Counted from the stretch's first letter, positions 1-9,885 are shown. The stretch: DNA of 64,000 nt from Lacinutrix sp. Bg11-31 (GCF_002831665.1 NZ_CP025118.1:1054001-1118000), one strand, 5' to 3'. The notes: a model not told the origin generated them from the sequence alone. Made by a program: numbers and translations.

Positions 1-100
1 GATGACCTTGTAGCACAAATCGTTCTCCATTAGCGTTTAGCTTGGTTGCTAATCGTTTAGGCGTGTAACTTGAAGTAATACTTTTAGTGAACTGAGACAT
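1..100 (-). CDS. Hypothetical protein, N-terminal fragment (runs off the window)
   Basis: Reading leftwards from an ATG at 100, 33 codons are open up to the window edge, beginning MSQFTKSITSSYTPKRLATK and continuing with LNANGERFVLQGH. It starts only 5 bases past the stop of the upstream DEAD-box helicase, so the two are probably co-transcribed. The fragment is basic and too short to assign to a family. I do not recognise it. Confidence that it is coding rests on the tight spacing and the uninterrupted frame. Confidence 0.5.
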   Translation of the reverse strand, partial: MSQFTKSITSSYTPKRLATKLNANGERFVLQGH

Positions 101-105
101 GATAA

Positions 106-1227
106 TTATAGCGTAAGTTCCTTAATTTTAATACCTAAAGTCTTTTCTACGTCTACTATTTTATTAAGTTCGCTTGGTAGTATTAACGCAATAGATTGTC
201 CTTTTTTTCCTGCTCTTGCAGTACGTCCACTTCTATGTGTGTAGTATTCTATATGTTCTGGTAATTGATGGTGGATAATAAAAGCCAAGTTATTAACGTC
301 TATTCCACGAGCAGAAACATCTGTAGATATTAATATTTGTAAATTAGTATTCTTAAACGCTCTCATTACTTTATCGCGTTCTTTCTGCGTCATATCACCT
401 TCTAGAGCATCGACATTAAAACCTTCCTTTTGTAATTGTTGTTTTAAAGATTGCGTTCCTGCTTTTGTTCTACAAAAAATAATACCACGTTCTTCTTCTC
501 TATCTTCTAACAAACGCATAACAGTATGTGCTTTATCTACAATAGAAGATTTTACATAATGATGAGAAATGTTAGCGTTTACAATACTCTCACGGTCTAT
601 TTCTACACGAGCAGCATCTTTAGAGATGTAACGAGAAACTATATTTTTTAATTCATCTGGCATTGTTGCAGAAAATAACCACGTATTACGAGCACTTTTT
701 GTAGTCGCATCTAAAATGGTATTTAAATCTTTTTTAAAACCCATACTTAGCATTTCATCTGCTTCGTCTAAAATTAGGGTATTAATATGTGTTAAATCTA
801 TTATGTTTCTGTCTAACAAATCTACTAAACGACCAGGAGTTGCAACAATAATGTGCGTTGGTCGCTGTAAGTTACTAATTTGGATGTCTATTTTTTCACC
901 ACCATAAACACCTTCTACAAAGATTTTTTTGGTGTTATATTTCGTGAATTTAAAAAGTTGTTTTTTAATTTGCTGAACCAATTCTCGTGTTGGAGCAATA
1001 ATTAAACCTTGAACAGCTCTTTTGCTAGGATCTACTTTATGTAAAGCAGGTAGGCCATAAGCAGCAGTTTTTCCAGTTCCAGTTTGCGCTAAGCCAATAA
1101 AATCTTTTTTAGATTTAATTAGTATTGGTATTGCTTGTTCTTGAATATCTGTAGGTGTTTTAATTCCTAATTCTTTAAGCGATTTTACGTAGTCGTTATG
1201 TATTCCTAGGTCTTTAAATGTACTCAT
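106..1227 (-). CDS. DEAD-box ATP-dependent RNA helicase
   Basis: This is an ATP-dependent RNA helicase of superfamily 2, expected to remodel rRNA or mRNA structures in the cytoplasm. All core motifs are visible: the Q motif (TPTDIQEQAIP, about 24-34), motif I AQTGTGKT (47-54), PTREL (79-83), TPGR (130-133), DEAD (154-157), SAT (186-188), ARGID (306-310) and HRSGRTARAG (331-340). At 373 residues it ends almost directly after the second RecA-like domain, so it has no long basic or glycine-rich tail like RhlE or DeaD. The substrate cannot be told from the sequence. The ATG at 1227 fits the family, and a hairpin repeat lies just upstream. Confidence 0.95.
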   Translation of the reverse strand: MSTFKDLGIHNDYVKSLKELGIKTPTDIQEQAIPILIKSKKDFIGLAQTGTGKTAAYGLPALHKVDPSKRAVQGLIIAPTRELVQQIKKQLFKFTKYNTKKIFVEGVYGGEKIDIQISNLQRPTHIIVATPGRLVDLLDRNIIDLTHINTLILDEADEMLSMGFKKDLNTILDATTKSARNTWLFSATMPDELKNIVSRYISKDAARVEIDRESIVNANISHHYVKSSIVDKAHTVMRLLEDREEERGIIFCRTKAGTQSLKQQLQKEGFNVDALEGDMTQKERDKVMRAFKNTNLQILISTDVSARGIDVNNLAFIIHHQLPEHIEYYTHRSGRTARAGKKGQSIALILPSELNKIVDVEKTLGIKIKELTL

Positions 1228-1241
1228 TAATGTTTGTTTTT

Positions 1242-1310
1242 GTCTGGTCGAGCGCAGTCGAGACCTTATTAAGTATCAAATAAAAACGTCTCGACTGCGC
1301 TCGACGAGAC
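1242..1310. repeat. Intergenic inverted repeat, 23-bp arms
   Basis: The arms at 1242-1264 and 1288-1310 are complementary at 22 of 23 positions and are separated by 23 bases. Each arm carries the core GAGCGCAGTCGA. It lies between two minus-strand helicase genes and would form a strong hairpin in RNA. It is a dispersed flavobacterial type of palindrome rather than a classic terminator, because no T-tract follows. A related fragment (TAAGCGCAGTCGAAAGAC) occurs near 26176-26193. Confidence 0.8.
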
Positions 1311-1370
1311 ATAGTGTAAATAATTATATTCCAGTAAATACTATCTACCAAAAACTATTAAATGCTTGCT

Positions 1371-2927
1371 TTATTCTTCTACTGGTGGAAATCCATGAAT
1401 TTCCTCGTAAACTTCATCAAAATTAGTACGTAAATAAGCGTTTAATTTCTTTTTATAATCGTCTTTTAACCATTCTACAAAATTAAAAGTACTTTTACTA
1501 ATGCACTTAGTGTAACGTTGTATGCGGTAATCTATATCGTCTTTTAGCATTTTTGCCAAACCTAAAGCATCCCATACATCTTCACTATTCTCAATACAAA
1601 TTCTTGCGTGATGCGCAATAGAACGTTCTAAAATTACCTTAGACGAATCTCCTTCTCTTACAGATTGAATGTACATGGCTTTTATATTGAAATAAACATC
1701 TTCAGACTTTGCAAACTCTGCACGAAGTTCGTCTGGCATTTCATATCTAAAATTTTCTTCTAAATCTTCATCACTTAAAATACCATCAAGATAAAAATTA
1801 GGAGATCTAAATATTTTATGCCAATCTAAGTCGCTTCCCCAAGGTCCAAAACGGTGAAGGTTGTTTCCTAAATCTATAACAGTAAATTTATTTTTACTTT
1901 TTAAAATACGCGATCCACGACCAATCATTTGGTAGTATAAAGTTAACGATTTTGTGGCTCTATTTAAAATAATACAATCTACTGTTGGCTCATCGAAACC
2001 TGTTGTTAAAATACTTACCGAAGTTAATATAGCATCTGGTGTTTCTTTAAACCATTTTAAAATGGCTTTACGCTCTTTTTTAGTATTGTTATTATCTAAG
2101 TGAGCTACATTGTATCCTGCTCTCCTAAAGGTATCGTAAACATGTAAAGAGGTGTTAATACCATTATTAAATATTAATGTTTTCTTGTTTTTACAACGCT
2201 CTTCGTAAGATTGTACAAGCTTGGTAAGCATGTCTGTATTTGTATATAAATCTTCAGAAGATTTTACAGTATAATCACCATTAGCACCAACAATTAAAGA
2301 GGTTAAACCTACATTGTAAGAATATACTTCGGCACGTGCTAAAAACTCATTTTCAATTAAAGAATGGATAGTTTCACCAACAATTAACTCGTTATAATTA
2401 TCCTTCATTGGAAGGTTAATATTACTACTTAAAGGTGTTGCAGTTACTCCTAATATAAAAGATTTCTCAAAAAACTTAAACAGTTTAGTAAACGAGTTAT
2501 AATGCGCTTCATCAATAATTACTAAACCAATATCACTAATATCTAGTTTATTATCTGTTAAACGATTATTAAGCGTTTCTACCATGGCAACGAAGCAATT
2601 AAAATCGCCTTGATCACTTAAATCTGCTTTAGAATCTACAATTTTATTACTTACACCAAATTCAGACAGCATATTAGACGTTTGCTTGCAAAGCTCTATT
2701 CTATGTGTCATTACTAACACTTGCTTTTTATGATGCTTTAAATATTGACGAACAATCTCAGAGAAAATAACCGTTTTACCACCACCAGTTGGTAGTTGAT
2801 AAAGTAAATGATAATCTTCTGGCGCATCTTCAAAACACGTAAAAATTTTATCAATTGCACCTTTTTGGTAACTATATAAACTCTTCCCTTCTTGTCTTTC
2901 TTCTAATTCTAAAGCTGTAACCTTCAT
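1371..2927 (-). CDS. DEAD/DEAH-box helicase, superfamily 2
   Basis: This is a stand-alone SF2 helicase of 518 residues. Visible motifs are Walker A PTGGGKT (46-52), DEAH (139-142), TATP (162-165), TTGFDEP (308-314) and QMIGRGSR (333-340). The early motifs resemble the helicase part of type III restriction or UvrB-like enzymes, but no nuclease, methylase or specificity domain is present and no restriction partner lies nearby. The C-terminal ~150 residues are acidic and helical-looking and may bind a partner. The role is probably DNA or RNA remodelling; the substrate is unknown. The start is supported by a Bacteroidota promoter just upstream. Confidence 0.9.
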   Translation of the reverse strand: MKVTALELEERQEGKSLYSYQKGAIDKIFTCFEDAPEDYHLLYQLPTGGGKTVIFSEIVRQYLKHHKKQVLVMTHRIELCKQTSNMLSEFGVSNKIVDSKADLSDQGDFNCFVAMVETLNNRLTDNKLDISDIGLVIIDEAHYNSFTKLFKFFEKSFILGVTATPLSSNINLPMKDNYNELIVGETIHSLIENEFLARAEVYSYNVGLTSLIVGANGDYTVKSSEDLYTNTDMLTKLVQSYEERCKNKKTLIFNNGINTSLHVYDTFRRAGYNVAHLDNNNTKKERKAILKWFKETPDAILTSVSILTTGFDEPTVDCIILNRATKSLTLYYQMIGRGSRILKSKNKFTVIDLGNNLHRFGPWGSDLDWHKIFRSPNFYLDGILSDEDLEENFRYEMPDELRAEFAKSEDVYFNIKAMYIQSVREGDSSKVILERSIAHHARICIENSEDVWDALGLAKMLKDDIDYRIQRYTKCISKSTFNFVEWLKDDYKKKLNAYLRTNFDEVYEEIHGFPPVEE

Positions 2928-2953
2928 TAATGTTTTTGAAATTTTGAGATGTG

Positions 2954-2982
2954 CAAAAATACAACGAATTAAAGGCTTACAA
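2954..2982 (-). promoter_or_regulatory. Predicted promoter for the 518-residue helicase
   Basis: On the minus strand a TTG (2980-2982) is followed after 18 bases by TATTTTTG (2961-2954), matching the Bacteroidota consensus TTG-N17-23-TAnnTTTG. It lies 27 bases upstream of the helicase ATG. Confidence 0.6.
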
Positions 2983-3029
2983 CGAATAATATTTAAAAAA
3001 TTTTTAAATGATTACTTTCGTTAATATAT

Positions 3030-3839
3030 ATGAAAAACATCTCAGATAATTTACAAGCCCAGTTTAGTGGATTTTATAATACACCACATCTACTTTTAGA
3101 GCCAGTTTTAGGTATGCAATCTTTAATTACTCTGAAACAAAACATGCCAATTTTTGAAGGTTTAGGGTTAGAGAAAATAAGACTTGGACAACGTGTAGAA
3201 CGCTTTGTTGGTACTGAACTGCGTTTAAATAAAAATATTAAAATTTTATCCGAAAACCCTCAAATACAAACCGAAAACAATCTAACCATTGGTGAATTAG
3301 ATTGCTTGTATTTAGAAGGTGAACAACCTGTGCATTTAGAAATACAGTTTAAGTTTTATTTGTACGATGAATCTCTTGGTAAAACCGAAATTGACCATTG
3401 TATTGGTCCAATGCGAAGAGATAGTTTAATAGAAAAACTAACCAAACTTAAAAAAAAGCAATTACCACTACTCTATGCCAATGAAACGAAGCCATTGTTG
3501 AATAGTTTAAATTTAAAGGCTGAAGATTTTATTCAAAAAATATATTTTAAAGCACAGGTTTTTGTGCCATACGGAAAAACTATTCAGCTAAAAACATTAA
3601 ACTCAAAGTGCATTTATGGTTTCTATTTTAAGTATGCTCAAATATCAAAATTTATAGAATGTAAGTTTTATAAACCAAAGAAAACCGATTGGTTACTTGA
3701 TGTAACACCAAATGTAGATTGGAAAACGTATGATGCTATTCTGCCAGAATTAAACATCTATGAAACTGAAGGTTATTCACCAATGTTATGGTTAAAACAA
3801 GAGAATGGTGAGATTGAGAAGTGTTTTGTGGTGTGTTAA
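3030..3839 (+). CDS. DUF1853 family protein
   Basis: This 269-residue cytoplasmic protein matches the DUF1853 family by its N-terminal arrangement and the conserved GELD (88-91) and FKFYLYD (107-113) blocks. The spacing E57, D91 and Q106-x-K108 looks like a variant PD-(D/E)xK nuclease core, which would make it a nuclease-fold protein; this is my inference from the motif layout. It is transcribed alone, divergently from the helicase at 1371-2927, and followed by a gap of about 190 bases. No signal peptide or membrane segment is visible. Its biological role is unknown. Confidence 0.8.
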   Translation: MKNISDNLQAQFSGFYNTPHLLLEPVLGMQSLITLKQNMPIFEGLGLEKIRLGQRVERFVGTELRLNKNIKILSENPQIQTENNLTIGELDCLYLEGEQPVHLEIQFKFYLYDESLGKTEIDHCIGPMRRDSLIEKLTKLKKKQLPLLYANETKPLLNSLNLKAEDFIQKIYFKAQVFVPYGKTIQLKTLNSKCIYGFYFKYAQISKFIECKFYKPKKTDWLLDVTPNVDWKTYDAILPELNIYETEGYSPMLWLKQENGEIEKCFVVC

Positions 3840-4031
3840 CTATTTTAAATAATATTTCAACAATTTATTAGTAAATAAAAAGTATCTGCAATTATTAGTC
3901 TGTATTCATGTTTTTAGAAAGGCATAGGTAAGCACCTATTAAAAAGTTTTTGTAGAAAACTGAAATTTCACCTACCTTGTTAGCTATTAATTATATTTTT
4001 AGTATTAACTATTATATTAAAAAAACATAGA

Positions 4032-6647
4032 ATGAATAAAATTACTTTTCTCTTTATATTATTTTCTGCAATTGGTTATAGCCAGGATATTCAGTTTAAC
4101 GACCCAGATTTACTCTCTTATCTTACAACTAAAATATGTGTAGATACAGATGGTGATGGTGTTTTTGACTCTAATGCAGATTTTAATAACGATGATCAAA
4201 TTCAATTAAGTGAAGCACAGCAAGTTTTAAGCTTTAAATTTAGTACACTAGCTAATAATATTGATGATTTAGGTGGCTTTGAAAACTTTAGTAGCCTGCA
4301 GCATATAGATGTGTCTACTATAGATATAACTTATTTAGACTTTAGTGTGTGGCTGTCTTTAGAGTCTATTAAACTATCTTCTTCTATCGACAGCTTTGTA
4401 TTTGATAATCCATTGTTAACTAGTTTTCAGCTTCAAAATGTTGGGTTTAATAATCCACTTTTCGATTTAACAAACCTACCAAACTTAGAGTATGTAAGAA
4501 TACAGAGTTCTGGGCTAACAGATAATTTAATTTTTGGAACACATAATAATCTTGAAGAATTAATAATTGCGGCTGGTACATACTCAACATTAAATTTATC
4601 TGGAATGCCAGCTTTAAAATATTTAACAATAGATGAATTTATTGGTACAAGTATTGATATTTCTAACGCTACAGTATTAGAAGAGTTTTCTTTTAGATAC
4701 ACAGATAATACAACTACAATAACAGGATTAGATGCTTCTAGTTCATTACAAAGAATAGATTTTAGTCAAGACAATTATTATAACAGCCCATCTAATTTAG
4801 ATGTGATCTTAAATAATCAGTCATTAAATGATGTAACTGTTTATGGTGCTAATTCTTTTTCTTTGAGTAATAATATTTCAGATATTGGTGAAATAGAACT
4901 CTATTTTGTAAATGATATAATCGATATTAATAATAGTAATTTTACTTATATAGATAGTTCTTTAAATGCAGCACTCTCAATTATAAATACAAATCCAACG
5001 CAATTAAATTTATCAAACATTGAAGGATTGAAGTTTTTAACGTTTCAAGAATTGATAACTAATTTGCCATTAGATTTATCTACGGTAGAAACAGAACGTG
5101 TCTCTTTTAACACATCTAGTCTTACTGAGCTTAATTTAAAAAACGGTAATACATTACAATATTTTTATAGTGGTTTTGATACTGATATTCAATTTATATG
5201 TGTCGATAGTGAAGAGCTAAGCATAGTCGAAAATGGTTATAACAACACTAATTTACCAGCTGTTATACATCCGTATTGCACATTTGTTTTAGGAGGTGAA
5301 TACTATGAGGTTACTGGAGATATATTGGTAGATATAGGTACTGGATGTTTAGCATATACTAATGGATCTATATTTGATTTGCAGTTTACAGTAACAGATG
5401 GTTTAAATGCAGATATCTTTTACGCAAATAACACCAATAATTATTCTTACACCTTGCCAGAAGGTAATCATACATTAACGAGTCAGCTTATTGGTATGGA
5501 TTATTGGACAGTGACGCCGTCGAGTATAGATTTAAATTTCCCAACAGATGCTAGTCCACATACACAAGATTTTTGTATTACTCCTAATGGTGTTCATGAC
5601 GATTTAGAAATAACAATTGTACCAATAGAACAAGCGGTTCCTGGTTTTAATACAGATTACAAATTAGTTTATAAAAACAAAGGAAACACAATACTATCTG
5701 GTGATATTATCTTTACTTATAATGATGATTTAATGAACTTACTAACTGTAAGCCCAATGGTAGATTCTCAATCTTCTGGTTTTTTATCTTGGAATTATAC
5801 AAGCTTGCAGCCTTTTGAGGTTAGAGAAATCGATTTAACGATGACTTTAAATACACCAACACATCCTGACTTTCCATTAAATAGCGATGATGTATTAACT
5901 TTTGAAACTACTGTAAATCCATCAGTTTCGGATGAGACACCAGATGATAATACGTTTGTTTTAAACCAAATAGTAGTTAACGCTTTCGATCCTAATGATA
6001 AAACATGTTTGGAAGGAGAAACCATAACAATAGACCAAGTTGGAAAGTATGTACATTATTTAATTAGATTTGAGAATAATGGTACTGCAAATGCTGTAAA
6101 TGTTGTTGTAAAAGATGCTATTGATACTACTAAATATAGTGTAAATTCATTAATACCATTAAATTCTAGTCATGCTTTTAGTACAAGAATTAGTAATGGA
6201 AATGAAGTAGAATTTATATTCGAAAATATTAGTTTGCCTTTTGATGATGCTAACAATGATGGTTATATTTTATTTAAAATTAAAACGCTATCAAGTTTAG
6301 TTTTAGGTGATAGTTTTAGTAATGAAGCAAAAATTTATTTTGATTTTAATGCTCCAATAATAACTAATAACGAAACCACAACAATACAAGAAAACTTAAG
6401 TGTTGATGAATTTAATTTAAATAGTTTAATTACAATCTATCCAAATCCAACTAAAGATTATTTTAAAATAAACAACTCTGGTGGAGTTGAATTTGAAGAA
6501 GTTGAGTTATATGACATTTCAGGAAAAAGAGTTTTAAAATTTATTAAAACTGAAGTATATAATATCGCTAAATTGAACTCAGGAATTTATTTTGCAAAAA
6601 TAAAAACCAATAAAACAGAAGTTGTAAAAAAGATAATTAAAATGTAG
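4032..6647 (+). CDS. Secreted T9SS type A sorting-domain protein with leucine-rich-like repeats
   Basis: This 871-residue protein has a signal peptide (MNKITFLFILFSAIGYSQ), so it is exported and then secreted or surface-anchored by the type IX system. Residues about 60-410 are an irregular beta-solenoid rich in L, N, S and T, like leucine-rich-repeat proteins. A conserved domain of the DUF7619 type with an NDKTCLEGE start lies at about 650-790. The C-terminus (about 795-871) is a T9SS type A sorting domain: YPNPTKDYF, then YDISGKRV, and ending VKKIIKM. No catalytic motif is visible, so adhesion or substrate binding is the likely role. It is monocistronic. Confidence 0.9.
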   Translation: MNKITFLFILFSAIGYSQDIQFNDPDLLSYLTTKICVDTDGDGVFDSNADFNNDDQIQLSEAQQVLSFKFSTLANNIDDLGGFENFSSLQHIDVSTIDITYLDFSVWLSLESIKLSSSIDSFVFDNPLLTSFQLQNVGFNNPLFDLTNLPNLEYVRIQSSGLTDNLIFGTHNNLEELIIAAGTYSTLNLSGMPALKYLTIDEFIGTSIDISNATVLEEFSFRYTDNTTTITGLDASSSLQRIDFSQDNYYNSPSNLDVILNNQSLNDVTVYGANSFSLSNNISDIGEIELYFVNDIIDINNSNFTYIDSSLNAALSIINTNPTQLNLSNIEGLKFLTFQELITNLPLDLSTVETERVSFNTSSLTELNLKNGNTLQYFYSGFDTDIQFICVDSEELSIVENGYNNTNLPAVIHPYCTFVLGGEYYEVTGDILVDIGTGCLAYTNGSIFDLQFTVTDGLNADIFYANNTNNYSYTLPEGNHTLTSQLIGMDYWTVTPSSIDLNFPTDASPHTQDFCITPNGVHDDLEITIVPIEQAVPGFNTDYKLVYKNKGNTILSGDIIFTYNDDLMNLLTVSPMVDSQSSGFLSWNYTSLQPFEVREIDLTMTLNTPTHPDFPLNSDDVLTFETTVNPSVSDETPDDNTFVLNQIVVNAFDPNDKTCLEGETITIDQVGKYVHYLIRFENNGTANAVNVVVKDAIDTTKYSVNSLIPLNSSHAFSTRISNGNEVEFIFENISLPFDDANNDGYILFKIKTLSSLVLGDSFSNEAKIYFDFNAPIITNNETTTIQENLSVDEFNLNSLITIYPNPTKDYFKINNSGGVEFEEVELYDISGKRVLKFIKTEVYNIAKLNSGIYFAKIKTNKTEVVKKIIKM

Positions 6648-6744
6648 TCGTTTTTTATTCTAAACTCGTTAATAACTCCCTATAAATTCATTTTAAACAA
6701 ACATTTAAATTTCATACTTTGCGATTCATAATTCATATAAATAA

Positions 6745-9051
6745 ATGAAAGTCTGTATCGCCGAAAAACCATCTGTAGCAAGAGAAATTGCTTCTGTTCT
6801 TGGAGCAACCACAAAACGTGATGGTTACTACGAAGGCAACGGTTATGCTGTAACTTATACTTTTGGACATCTTTGTACACTTAAAGAACCAAGCGATTAT
6901 AAACCGTACTGGAAAAGTTGGGATTTAAACAATTTACCAATGTTACCCGAGCGTTTTGAAACCAAAGTGTCTAAAGATTCTGGTATAAGAAAACAATTTA
7001 AAATTGTAAAAAGTTTATTCGATAAAGCAGATGTTGTTATAAACTGTGGCGATGCAGGACAAGAAGGAGAATTAATACAACGTTGGGTTTTAAACCAAGC
7101 AGGTTATAAAGGCAAAGTAGAAAGACTCTGGATTTCGTCGCTTACAACCGAGGCTATAAAAGAAGGTTTTAATAACTTAAAACCTTCTGAAGATTACGAT
7201 AATTTATATTACGCAGGCTTTTCGCGTGCTATTGGAGATTGGCTTTTAGGTATGAATGCTACACGTTTATACACTGTAAAACATGGTGGTTACAAGCAAG
7301 TATTATCTGTTGGTCGTGTGCAAACACCTACTCTAGCAATGCTAGTAAATAGATTTAAAGAAATAGAAAACTTTAAGCCACAACCGTATTGGGAGTTGCA
7401 AACCATGTATCGCGATACTTTATTTAGTTATGAAGAAGGTCGTTTTCTTAAAGTTGAAGATGGTGAAAAACTTGCAGCCATTGTAAAAACTCACGATTTC
7501 GAAATTGTGTCTACAACCAAAAAAGCAGGAAATGAATATGCACCAAAACTGTTCGATTTAACAGGTTTACAAGTGTATTGTAACACTAAATATGGTTTTT
7601 CTGCAGACGAAACTTTAAAAATTGTTCAGAAATTATACGAGCAAAAAGTAGTTACCTACCCAAGAGTAGATACTACATTTTTACCAAACGATGTATATCC
7701 AAAAGTAGCAGGAATACTTAAAAACTTAACCAATTATGCAGCTTTAACAGCACCTTTACATGGTAAAAAGCTAAAGAAAACTAAAAAAGTTTTTGATGAC
7801 AGTAAAGTAACAGATCACCACGCAATTATACCAACTGGTCAACAAATGAATTTGCAATACAACCAGCAACAGGTTTACAATATTATTGTACGTCGTTTTA
7901 TTGCAGTGTTTTATCCAGATTGTAAAGTCTCTAATACCACTGTTATTGGTAAAGCAGAAAAAGTAAAGTTTAAAACCACAGGAAAAGAGGTATTAGAAAA
8001 AGGTTGGCGAGTTGTATTCGAAACACCAAATTCAACAACTAAAGAAGCAGGAATGTTACCTACATTCGAGAAAGGTGAAAAAGGACCACACGAACCTTCG
8101 TTTTTAGAAAAACAAACAAAACCACCAAGTCAATTTACAGAAGCCTCACTCCTACGTGCTATGGAAACAGCAGGAAAACAGGTGGATGACGACGAGCTTC
8201 GTGAGATTATGAAAGAAAACGGTATTGGCCGTCCTTCCACACGTGCCAATATTATTGAAACATTATTCCGAAGAAAATATATAAAACGTAATAAAAAACA
8301 GGTAATCCCAACCGTTACAGGAATTCTGTTAATTGATACCATTCAAAATGAAATGCTAAAATCTGCCGAGCTTACAGGAAAGTGGGAAAAGCAGTTAAAA
8401 GATATTGAAAAAGGTACGTTTAGTGCTGGAAGTTTTATCAAGCAGATGAAACAAATGGTCGATCGTTTGGTTTATGAAGTGAGAAGTGAAACTAAGAAAG
8501 CTAATATTTCGGCAGTAAATAATAAACCAGCAAATTCTAAGAAAAGTGTAACTAAAAAGATTACTAATAAATCGGCAGGGATTACTTCTGAAAAATGCCC
8601 GAAATGTAAAAATGGTACTGTTCTTAAAGGGAAATCGGCTTATGGTTGTTCAGAGTTTAAAAAGACTTGTGATTTCGTTATTCCGTTTAAATTTGAAGGT
8701 AAAACAATTTCAGAAAAACAATATGTTAGGTTGTTTCAAAAAGGATCGACTGTAAATTTAAAAGGCTTTAAAATTGATAACGCTTCTGCTGAAGGATTAG
8801 TAAGATTTGATGAAAACTTTAAACTTAAATTCGAGCCTAAAAAAGGTAAAGTTGAAATTAAGAGTGCTTCCGAAGAAAATATTTGTCCGAAATGTAATAA
8901 AGGAACCATTATAAAAGGAAAAACAGCTTATGGTTGTAGTGCTTATAAAGAAGGTTGCGACTTTAGATTTAGCTACGATGCTATTCGTGAAAAAGCCAAT
9001 GGACAACAATTAACCAAGGATTTAGTTTTTAAGATATTAAAAGGAGAATAA
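6745..9051 (+). CDS. topB: DNA topoisomerase III (type IA)
   Basis: This type IA topoisomerase nicks and passes single strands to resolve recombination or replication intermediates. The TOPRIM domain begins at residue 2 (CIAEKPSVAREI) and includes GDAGQEGEL near residue 110. The active-site tyrosine is Y305 in VTYPRVDT. At 768 residues it is longer than E. coli TopB because two zinc-ribbon-like C-terminal modules are present, beginning at C618 and C714 (CPKC-x-G-T...YGCS...C). That C-terminal zinc-finger arrangement is common in Bacteroidota. The ATG at 6745 starts the conserved N-terminus directly. Confidence 0.95.
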   Translation: MKVCIAEKPSVAREIASVLGATTKRDGYYEGNGYAVTYTFGHLCTLKEPSDYKPYWKSWDLNNLPMLPERFETKVSKDSGIRKQFKIVKSLFDKADVVINCGDAGQEGELIQRWVLNQAGYKGKVERLWISSLTTEAIKEGFNNLKPSEDYDNLYYAGFSRAIGDWLLGMNATRLYTVKHGGYKQVLSVGRVQTPTLAMLVNRFKEIENFKPQPYWELQTMYRDTLFSYEEGRFLKVEDGEKLAAIVKTHDFEIVSTTKKAGNEYAPKLFDLTGLQVYCNTKYGFSADETLKIVQKLYEQKVVTYPRVDTTFLPNDVYPKVAGILKNLTNYAALTAPLHGKKLKKTKKVFDDSKVTDHHAIIPTGQQMNLQYNQQQVYNIIVRRFIAVFYPDCKVSNTTVIGKAEKVKFKTTGKEVLEKGWRVVFETPNSTTKEAGMLPTFEKGEKGPHEPSFLEKQTKPPSQFTEASLLRAMETAGKQVDDDELREIMKENGIGRPSTRANIIETLFRRKYIKRNKKQVIPTVTGILLIDTIQNEMLKSAELTGKWEKQLKDIEKGTFSAGSFIKQMKQMVDRLVYEVRSETKKANISAVNNKPANSKKSVTKKITNKSAGITSEKCPKCKNGTVLKGKSAYGCSEFKKTCDFVIPFKFEGKTISEKQYVRLFQKGSTVNLKGFKIDNASAEGLVRFDENFKLKFEPKKGKVEIKSASEENICPKCNKGTIIKGKTAYGCSAYKEGCDFRFSYDAIREKANGQQLTKDLVFKILKGE

Positions 9052-9107
9052 CTGTCACTTTAAATGAATTTTTATTTAAGGGTTTTGTTATCGAAAAACT
9101 TGTAAAA

Positions 9108-9213
9108 TTCTCGATACATTTTGTTCGTGCCTCACAAAACACTCGAACTGACAAATCATTTGTATCTATTGTCACTTCGAGTGATTTCGAAGCATGAGAA
9201 ATTGTATCGAGAA
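9108..9213. repeat. Imperfect long inverted repeat (TTCTCGATACA / TGTATCGAGAA family)
   Basis: The arm at 9108-9153 and the arm at 9170-9213 are imperfect inverted copies of about 45 bases, starting TTCTCGATACA and ending TGTATCGAGAA. Each inner end carries TGTCA next to a TCGAGT core. It fills most of the gap between topB and the pseudouridine synthase. A single arm of the same family lies at 32086-32145. Confidence 0.7.
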
Positions 9214-9232
9214 GCAATAAAAAATAAATTAA

Positions 9233-9814
9233 TTGAATAACCACAATCACTTCAAAATATATAAACCTTACGGAATGCTTTCGCAATTCGCAAGTAACTC
9301 TACCCAACAAAAACGCAAACGTTTTCTGGGTGAATTAGGTAATTTTCCTGAAGGAACAATGCCAATTGGTAGGCTCGACGAAAAAAGTGAAGGACTACTA
9401 TTATTAACTACAGATGGAAAATTAAGTGATTATATAAATTCTAGTGGTATTGAGAAAGAATACTATGCCCTAGTAGATGGAGCTATTACTCAAGAAAAAA
9501 TTGAAGAACTCCAGAAAGGTGTAGAAATTGGTTTCGATGGTAAAAAGTACCAAACCAAACCTTGTAAGGTTTTTAAATTAGAATCTGAACCAGATTTCCC
9601 AGAACGCTCAAAAAAAATTAGAGACGCTAGACATGGTCCTGTTTCATGGGTTTCTTTAACAATTACGGAAGGGAAATTTAGACAAGTTCGCAAAATGACA
9701 AGCGCAGTAGGTTTTCCAACCTTAAGATTAGTGCGTGTTCGTGTTGGTAATATAGCGATTAATAACATGAAAAATGAGGAAGTTAGACCTATAAATATAC
9801 CAAGCACGCTTTAA
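9233..9814 (+). CDS. rluE: 23S rRNA pseudouridine synthase, RsuA/RluE family
   Basis: This enzyme isomerises a uridine to pseudouridine in rRNA. It is 193 residues with the RsuA/RluB/E/F signature IGRLDEKSEGLLLLT; the catalytic aspartate is D49. It lacks an N-terminal S4 domain, as does E. coli RluE, and begins directly with FKIYKPYGMLSQF. Later conserved blocks are EKEYYALV and GKFRQVRKM. RluE is the closest family member by length and motif, but the target nucleotide cannot be proved here. Confidence 0.88.
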   Translation: MNNHNHFKIYKPYGMLSQFASNSTQQKRKRFLGELGNFPEGTMPIGRLDEKSEGLLLLTTDGKLSDYINSSGIEKEYYALVDGAITQEKIEELQKGVEIGFDGKKYQTKPCKVFKLESEPDFPERSKKIRDARHGPVSWVSLTITEGKFRQVRKMTSAVGFPTLRLVRVRVGNIAINNMKNEEVRPINIPSTL

Positions 9815-9834
9815 CTATTATTTATTGTTTTTAA

Positions 9835-9866
9835 TAGTTTATACTGAATAAATCTGACTAATTTTG
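9835..9866 (+). promoter_or_regulatory. Predicted promoter for the mechanosensitive channel gene
   Basis: TTG at 9835-9837 and TAATTTTG at 9859-9866 are 21 bases apart, a full match to the Bacteroidota promoter pattern, 20 bases before the ATG at 9886. Confidence 0.6.
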
Positions 9867-9885
9867 TTTAAAATTAAAACTAAGA

